Source: Apricaphanius iberus (taxonomy: Eukaryota; Chordata; Actinopteri; Cyprinodontiformes; Aphaniidae). From it: 64,000 bases of DNA. The position numbers were made by a program, and so were the translations under genes. The notes under the pieces are model-generated. The model had not been told where the DNA came from. It ran no database searches and saw nothing but the letters and a program-made list of their open reading frames with translations. Positions 59,901 to 64,000 of this stretch are shown here, one piece after another (the stretch's first letter is position 1; every line of letters begins with the position of its first letter). Location of the stretch: the NCBI GenBank assembly GCA_028564705.1, contig JAPXFQ010002761.1:126501-190500 (forward strand). Reading direction: 5' to 3'.

Positions 59901-62642
59901 GAATTCATACATAATGCACCTTTGATACCAAAGGAGTGGTGCTTCATCAGAACATCTGGGCTGGAGGCAATGATCAGCTCCACCCCTGCATCATAAGGGG
60001 CGCATCATGATCCCAGCTATTGGCCAACAGTAGAGGATGATGGTGAAGACACAGTGATGGGAAGGAAACCTGATCTACTGTACCAATCGGTCAGTCTATG
60101 AGAATCTGGGGCTTCAGACTGTAGGGACTTTCCCCTCCTGGTTTACTAACTGGATCTCAACATGGATCAAAGCATCCACTACCTCAGCCCAGCCTCAAAG
60201 CATTATGGGATTCCATCTGCTGATTCCAGCATCCGGACTCAGGTAACGTGAATCCTAACTTCCTCCTTCATCCTCCAATACAACCAGGAATCTAATGGAA
60301 AGACACCAAACTCAGAGCAGACCATGGGATCCAGCAATGCTGACCAATCCAGACCTTAAACTGAGCATGAAGGACAGATTTCATCTTGAATCAGAACAGA
60401 TTTACTAACATAAAGCACGTTCTATTGCTCTCAGAAAATGTAACAAAAATCTAACTAAGCCTGAGAAAGAAAAAGCATTTCATGGTGTGAAAATTATGTT
60501 GAGGTGGATTATGGGTGGCTTACTTTGATCACAGTGAACACCTGTCCAGCCAACATCACACTGACAGGTCCCGTCTCCGTTCAGTCCCTCGTTACAGCGT
60601 CCGTTCTCACACCGACACTCTGCAGATGAAGCAAGCATCAAGCCATGCAGACAGTTCCTCTACAGTCCGTTTCTACACCTTCACCCACCTTGATCACAGT
60701 GAACTCCGTACTTTCCGCTCTGGCAGCTTTCACAGGCCGTCCCCTTAAAGCCTTTGTTACACTTACAGACTCCGGTGCCGTTGACCCCATCCAAACACAG
60801 TCCGTTACCGAAGCAGGCCTGTCCCTTTGGACCAGGACAAGGCTCGCAGTGCTCCCCAAAGAACCCTTCACAGCACCTAGCTTCCTGGAAAAGCAGAACA
60901 CATAATCAGGACTCTTAGCGGTGGATCCACGCTGTGGGACAGTGTCTTTACTGGAAACAGCAGGAACGTACGACGCTCTTCTGCAGGCAGGTCGCTATGC
61001 AGCCGAGGCTCATATGAGATTCTCCTTCAATGACTTGTCTAAACAGGCACCTCTTCATCCTGGTTGATTTCTGCACAGAGATTAAACACACCACCTCATC
61101 CACACCTTCTCCATCTGACTCTTCTGTGTTTCACAGATGATTCTGCAGAAAGTCTGCTTGTTAAAACCAAACGGTGCTAACTGTATCAGGCCAGACGGAA
61201 AGTTTCTGCTGTTTAATCACAGCAAAAAATGTCCATCTAACCAAGTCCAACCATTTTGTTTCCAGCCAAAAAGTATTTCTGATCTTGTTTTGAGATTTAT
61301 ATACTAAGCAAGAGCAGAAAGTCTTAGATTATTAATATTATTTAGAGTACATATGTTTTATTTTTAGAATTCTTACCAAGTGCGAATTGTCTTTAATTTC
61401 ATTATTCCACTTAATTTCAGAAGCTTTGACTAAAATCAAGTATTTTAAGGGTTAGGTTAGTCGCAAACTTCTTAAATGAAGTGAAATGATCTGCCAATGA
61501 AATAAGACAAATTGCACTTTCTAAGGATTCTCAAAATAAAACATATATACTCAAAATAAGAATAATATTCTAACAACTTCTGCTGTTGCTTAATATATAA
61601 GTTATTGGTTGGAAGGACCATTTTTGCAGAGTAACTAGAAGTTCCTAGAAGTTGGTGCAGTTTGGACCAATACCAGCTTTGGATTAAGCCAAGACATTAA
61701 ACTCTTATTTTTATTAATTAGGGTTGTGTTGTCTGACTAAATGGTCCCGCCTGAACAAACCCAGGCCCACTTGGTTCCCATCCAGCCAGAATAAATCCAC
61801 ATGGGGCCCATTCCTTTGACCTCCCTGTGTTTGTTGATCCTCTTTAGTAATATGTCACTGAAACAGAGAGAGGAGAGTCTTACGTCGGGGATGGTGCCAC
61901 TGGGACATTTCTGGTTTTTGGGTTGCAGACAGTTTCCACACGCCCCCTGTGAGAAAAACAAGAACTTCACATTTCCCAGTAAAGTTTTTCGCCTGGTGAA
62001 TGAGAGTCAGAGGGTCGGGATGTTACCTTGACTTTGGTGTAAGTCAGTTTGTCGCAGCGGTTTCTGTTGATGTCCAGAACCGCTGACAGACCGTGAATAA
62101 CTCCTTTATCACACAGCAGGTTGGACGAGTTTATCTGAGCGTCATTCACAAACAGCTGCAGAAAGAAAAGAAGAAAACGGCTGATCCACTTTCTCCTGGT
62201 TCTGTTCCTCAAGGAAGGTTTTTATTTGGCTCCTTCTTTGGTTTTCTGACAGAATCTGAACAGAGTCTTCAGTCTTTCTAGAACTTTGTCTCTGAATGGA
62301 CATTATAAGAATCCTGAACCCACCCAAAGAGATCCGGACCAGCAGGACTTTGGCTGCTTCTCTGATCAGTTTTAGTTTTGCCCTGGAACCTGAGCAGTTT
62401 TAGAGGAGCGTCTTTAATTTGTTCAGCCTCTAAACTCTGATCTATGATTCTGCACAGATAGAAAGCAGTGATATGGAAGTTTGGACTGAGACGTTTGTGT
62501 GGGAGCAAACCTTTCCATCGCGGGGGTAGATCCCAAGCTGAAAAGGAAATCCGAGGAGCGTCTCCTTGTATCCTCCATGCTGAAGGTCGGTCTTTAACAG
62601 GCGCTCCGCCAGAACCACATGGTAACGCGTTGTGTTGACATC
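38319..62642 (-). CDS. stab2: Stabilin, C-terminal half (34 exons; stabilin-2-like tail), 5' end beyond window
   Basis: Large endocytic scavenger receptor of sinusoidal endothelium, binding hyaluronan and other polyanions (family knowledge). 34 exons join in a single frame of 1347 residues plus TGA at 38321-38319; every intron is GT-AG and every phase agrees. Order: FAS1-4 end, EGF/laminin-EGF cluster, FAS1-5, FAS1-6, EGF cluster, Link, FAS1-7, transmembrane, tail. Human stabilins are ~2550 residues, so about half is here. The tail carries SISNPVYEA, closer to stabilin-2 (ISNPLYES) than stabilin-1 as I remember them; paralogue choice is ~65% sure, family near certain. Exon coordinates are given in the block entries. 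Upstream exons should lie past 64000. Confidence 0.93.
38407..39255. mobile_element. Non-autonomous DNA transposon with 17-bp TIRs
   Basis: Left GGGCCCGTATCTCTAAA (38407-38423) pairs with right TTTAGGGATATGGGCCC (39239-39255), 15 of 17 matching. About 850 bp with no transposase. It lies in the last stabilin intron. Confidence 0.65.
39441..41769. other. stabilin intron; nothing recognised
   Basis: 2.3 kb between the transmembrane exon and the first tail exon. No coding frame, RNA gene or repeat family recognised. Confidence 0.5.
41972..42688 (-). CDS. stab2: stabilin exons: last EGF end and FAS1-7 domain
   Basis: Exons 42582-42688, 42391-42510, 42179-42325, 41972-42085. They code [19 protein letters not shown] then [36 protein letters not shown].., [20 protein letters not shown].., [18 protein letters not shown] and [29 protein letters not shown]. 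It ends in a proline-rich EAPPPPHQD juxtamembrane stretch. Confidence 0.94.
42770..44400 (+). mobile_element. RTE/Rex3-like LINE 3' end, split by a DNA transposon
   Basis: 42790-42853 (GAGGAGACCCAGAGGAAGAA, ACACGCTGGAGGGAC) continues at 44240-44370 (TCTCTGCTGGCCTGGGAACG, CCTCCCGAGGAGCC, CCCCACGACCCGACCGCGGA) and a degenerate GGAT-rich tail. Joined, it matches the common fish LINE C-terminus and 3' end. It is in the 42689-45613 stabilin intron, opposite to the gene's strand. Confidence 0.65.
42854..44234. mobile_element. 1.38 kb non-autonomous DNA transposon, nested, 5-bp TSD
   Basis: TIRs GGCCTCATTTATCAAACTTG (left) and the complement of ..GCGAGTTTGATAAATGAGGAC (right), flanked by CAATG at 42849-42853 and 44235-44239. 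The host LINE reads straight across if the element and one CAATG are removed. No transposase frame. TIR type is Harbinger-like in style (uncertain). Confidence 0.8.
44580..44720. mobile_element. Short palindromic SINE/MITE-like element
   Basis: ATTGGTAAATGGTAAAATG..ATGCATTTGTATAGCGCTTTT at one side faces AAAAGCGCTATATAAATGCAAACC..AATTGG at the other, forming an imperfect hairpin around ~44655. A related end lies at ~18500. Confidence 0.6.
45614..45988 (-). CDS. stab2: stabilin exons: Link (hyaluronan-binding) domain
   Basis: Exons 45855-45988 and 45614-45779. Begins [19 protein letters not shown], then [54 protein letters not shown] and AFCYRM. All four Link cysteines are present, so the fold is intact. 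It defines the hyaluronan-binding site of stabilins (family knowledge). Confidence 0.95.
46113..48880 (-). CDS. stab2: stabilin exons: EGF cluster before the Link domain
   Basis: Exons 48757-48880, 48533-48682, 47421-47525, 47156-47263, 46324-46517, 46113-46254. Text includes [128 protein letters not shown] and [21 protein letters not shown] remnant lies in the 47526-48532 intron. Confidence 0.92.
47570..48240 (+). pseudogene. L2-type LINE reverse-transcriptase remnant
   Basis: Reads [19 protein letters not shown] then YYAGDCQF (decayed YADD box) at 47620-47720, and near 48110-48170 [19 protein letters not shown], the L2 C-terminal motif. Stops and frameshifts throughout. It lies in the 47526-48532 stabilin intron on the opposite strand. 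Confidence 0.75.
48881..50422. other. stabilin intron; little recognised
   Basis: 1.5 kb. A short piece at ~50030-50072 matches the unnamed repeat at 36732 and 58998. Phase-0 boundaries on both sides show that no exon need be missing. Confidence 0.55.
50423..54883 (-). CDS. stab2: stabilin exons: FAS1-6 domain
   Basis: Exons 54812-54883, 51023-51199, 50813-50902, 50423-50569, all phase 0. They code [20 protein letters not shown], then [58 protein letters not shown] and [31 protein letters not shown]. The 3.6 kb intron between the first two is almost entirely a minisatellite. The 50570-50812 intron is mostly a retroposon tail. Confidence 0.92.
50577..50750 (-). mobile_element. Truncated retroposon tail adjoining a splice acceptor
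   Basis: On the minus strand the piece runs CATGCTTGCTCAGTATGAGG.. CTTTGAGATGACATCTGTTG.. GGCGCTATATAAATAAACTG then AATTTAATTGAATT, the same tail as at 26400-26577. It ends about 7-10 bases before the acceptor of the exon 50423-50569. Confidence 0.8.
51226..54608. repeat. Minisatellite, ~65 copies of a 50-52 bp unit
   Basis: Unit type A: CTGGGTTCCTGGAACCATCA + GGTTCTCTGGCTAAGGATCC + ACAGAGAAACAT (52 bp). Variants: B ends ATAAACAAAT (50 bp), C has GGTCCTCTGGTTAAAGATCC + ACAGATAAAAAT, D has ..ATCCCCATAGAAACAT. Each unit holds GGTTCCTGGAACC, a 6-bp palindrome about one base, and most hold GGATCC. It fills the 51200-54811 stabilin intron. Units 52640-53290 contain many single-base losses. Confidence 0.97.
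54962..57345 (-). CDS. stab2: stabilin exons: FAS1-5 domain
   Basis: Exons 57259-57345, 56998-57147, 54962-55090, all phase 0. They code [20 protein letters not shown], then [26 protein letters not shown], then [32 protein letters not shown]. These are the fasciclin H1 ('GPFTVFAP'), H2 ('LRSHIV') and C-terminal signatures. The donor of the last exon is set at CCT|GTCAGT (54961) by phase. Confidence 0.92.
55091..55880. other. stabilin intron part; nothing recognised
   Basis: About 800 bp between exon 54962-55090 and the transposon-like segment at 55883. No feature recognised; the open frame at 55175-55498 has no known motif. Confidence 0.5.
55883..56845. mobile_element. Probable hAT-like non-autonomous element
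   Basis: Starts near AAAGGTGTCACGATTCTCCAAATCC and ends near CGATTAAATAAAACTGAGATTGTGAAACTCCT, giving loosely complementary ends of the common fish AGGGGTGTCACGAT type. The ends are decayed and no target duplication could be confirmed. Confidence 0.4.
57539..61946 (-). CDS. stab2: stabilin exons: EGF / laminin-EGF-like cluster before FAS1-5
   Basis: Exons (high to low): 61884-61946, 60972-61070, 60689-60884, 60524-60619, 58728-58785, 58565-58638, 58365-58484, 57934-58007, 57776-57847, 57539-57658. Cysteine-rich text includes [124 protein letters not shown] and [11 protein letters not shown]. Very small exons (58-74 nt) are supported by exact phase matches. The 58728-58785 exon has the fewest cysteines and is the least certain of the set. 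Confidence 0.9.
58998..59326 (+). repeat. Unnamed dispersed repeat, copy B
   Basis: Shares ordered blocks with 36732-37060: ACAGCTGGGATGGAGGA, AAATGAAGGAGTTTA, GGCAGATAATTGCTTATT, CTCCTGAAGGACTCCTAG, GGCTCCTAGCTGGTCT, GGAGTAAATGAA. It lies in the 58786-60523 stabilin intron. Confidence 0.65.
59330..60523. other. stabilin intron remainder; nothing recognised
   Basis: About 1.2 kb without recognised coding, RNA or repeat features. Confidence 0.5.
61071..61883. other. stabilin intron; nothing recognised
   Basis: About 0.8 kb, AT-rich, no recognised feature. Confidence 0.55.
62027..62642 (-). CDS. stab2: stabilin exons: FAS1-4 domain, C-terminal part
   Basis: Exons 62511-62642 and 62027-62155, both phase 0-0. 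They code [40 protein letters not shown] and [29 protein letters not shown]. This is the H2 'YHV' and terminal 'NG.IH.ID.VL' pattern of fasciclin-1 domains. The first part of the domain lies upstream, outside or beyond 64000. Confidence 0.9.
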
Positions 62643-64000
62643 CTGTAAACAGGAACAAAACTCTGACTGACAGAAAGAGATCAGTTCTCTGGGTGGACTA
62701 TAGGGGGCATCTGTCCACACTACTGCGTTTTCCTTTAAAACTGAGACCTTTTGCTACGTTTGCACTTCCTGTCCACAATAAAACGCTAAAAACGCACAAG
62801 TTTAGAAACACGGGTTTCCCATCACATGACCCGTCCCCGAAAGAAAACATACAAAAACAACCAGGAGAACGTTGCATTACTGACTGCAGCATGGACAACC
62901 AATTACAAGCGTTACTGACTTTGATGTCTAATTCTGCATTTTACATGCGCTGCAGGCGAGCCATTGTTCAATCGATCTTTGATTAAATCTGAGGAATAGT
63001 CGATCAGTTTCTAGTTTACGGGCGCATGCCCAGTGATGGAGAATGGTCACATGATCCGCGTTTTGGTCCTTTTAAATATGAACGGAGATCAACTCTAATA
63101 TGCAGCAAAAACGCTGAGATCCTGTTCGTTGTAACTCTCTGTTTCTAACCCAAAATGCAGAAGTGTGGACTAAGTCAGTTGACCAAGATGAGGTCATGGG
63201 TCAGAAACAGAACCATGCTGTTTTAGAACCTATTATAACTGGCAGTCCTGACTGATACAACAACCCAACAACTGGTGGCGTAAACAGCTTTTTGGGTGGG
63301 GCATGTACTGTAAATACTATTAAAATTAAGTTATTTCTATGGTTGATTCAACAGATTTGTGATTTGCAGAGCCCTGCAAAATCTGCACATCTTCACTTTT
63401 ATCCAATTAACCCAACTTTAGCAAACCTTTCACCAAATATGACTCTCGCTCTCTTTAGCTTATGCCTCTTATGTGAGAGGGCTGGACAATAAAATATATT
63501 TTATATATATATTTGCATTTTGCCAAGGAAGGCGTTATGGGGAACAGTTTCTTCAAAGTCATGAAAATCCATTCCTTGTTGGTGAAAAGTGGATGGATTT
63601 GGCTGTAAATAATAATTAACCTGCATGATTTATGTATGTCTGATGAGGAAAACAATCAGCTGTAAACAGGAACGTATGAACATAGCAGCACAGAGCGGCA
63701 AATTATCAGTAGAGCTGTAGTTTCAATGACTTTACTTTTCAATAATCCCGTGTTAATGATTTCATGCAATCTGCTGGGATTCCCTATATAGAAAAGTTTT
63801 AACTCATTGGAATCTTGACTTTTGTTGTAAATGCCCTGAGAAGACATTTGTTGTGAATTGGCGCAATAGAAATAAAAAGTGAATTGAATTTTACATCCTC
63901 CATGTTCTTTAGGATTAAAAACCGTTTTAACCGACCTCAGACTAATTTATTTTTCTATCGGCTGTGTGATTTCAGCAGCAGATCAAAGATCTTTTTCCAG
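62643..64000. other. stabilin intron to window end; retroposon tail only
   Basis: No exon could be identified. At ~63825-63890 a short retroposon tail (CCCTGAGAAGACATTTGTTG, GGCGCAATAGAAATAAAAAG, TGAATTGAATT) on the plus strand matches the family at 26400-26577. The preceding stabilin exon (start of FAS1-4) was not found, so this intron is at least 1.36 kb. Confidence 0.5.

Noticed and set aside
60638..60901. Open frames on both strands over 60638-60905
   Set aside because: They are other-frame shadows of the stabilin EGF exon 60689-60884, whose true frame reads [16 protein letters not shown] with conserved cysteines.
63900..64000. Possible stabilin exon at the window edge (minus strand KKIFDLLLKS)
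   Set aside because: No acceptor/donor pair or FAS1 signature could be confirmed, and the sequence stops at the edge.

Overview
This window is vertebrate nuclear DNA, almost certainly from a teleost fish. Long protein families are split into short exons with GT-AG introns. The introns carry fish-type transposons and LINE/SINE tails (for example the 'GGCGCTATATAAATAAA(C)TGAATTGAATT' 3' tail), Tc1-like elements and microsatellites. The species cannot be fixed from the sequence; the repeat flavour suggests a percomorph, perhaps a killifish-like fish (inference).

Layout. (1) Positions 1-22046, + strand: the 3' half of a filamin C gene (flnc), 21 exons coding 1144 residues, from the end of Ig repeat 14 to the stop codon, followed by a ~1.15 kb 3' UTR ending at an AATAAA near 23180. 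A muscle-type filamin C is indicated by the 86-residue insert inside Ig repeat 20. (2) 23200-26949: intergenic DNA with one full-length Tc1-like transposon whose transposase frame is intact (347 aa, DD38E spacing), plus LINE reverse-transcriptase debris. (3) 26950-37922, + strand: a complete 13-exon secreted serine protease of 579 aa with two S1 domains, ovochymase/polyserase-like. Domain 1 is a textbook trypsin. Domain 2 keeps the catalytic triad but has an odd N-terminus and S1 pocket. (4) 38319-62642, - strand: the 3' half of a stabilin gene (34 exons, 1347 residues): FAS1-4 (end), EGF cluster, FAS1-5, FAS1-6, EGF cluster, Link, FAS1-7, transmembrane segment and cytoplasmic tail. Its tail looks more like stabilin-2 than stabilin-1. 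It runs off the window at high coordinates.

The protease and stabilin genes converge, with stop codons about 400 bp apart. There is no sign that the three genes form a pathway: filamin C is a sarcomeric actin cross-linker, the protease is extracellular, and stabilin is an endothelial scavenger receptor.

Introns and spacers hold most of the oddities: a 3.4 kb minisatellite of about 65 copies of a 50-52 bp unit inside a stabilin intron; two copies of a long-armed foldback element; several internally scrambled or nested LINE remnants; a SINE/LINE tail abutting a stabilin splice acceptor; a perfect 19-bp hairpin in the flnc 3' UTR; and a polyadenylation signal overlapping the protease stop codon. 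I see no wholly new molecular system here; the best leads are structural and regulatory.
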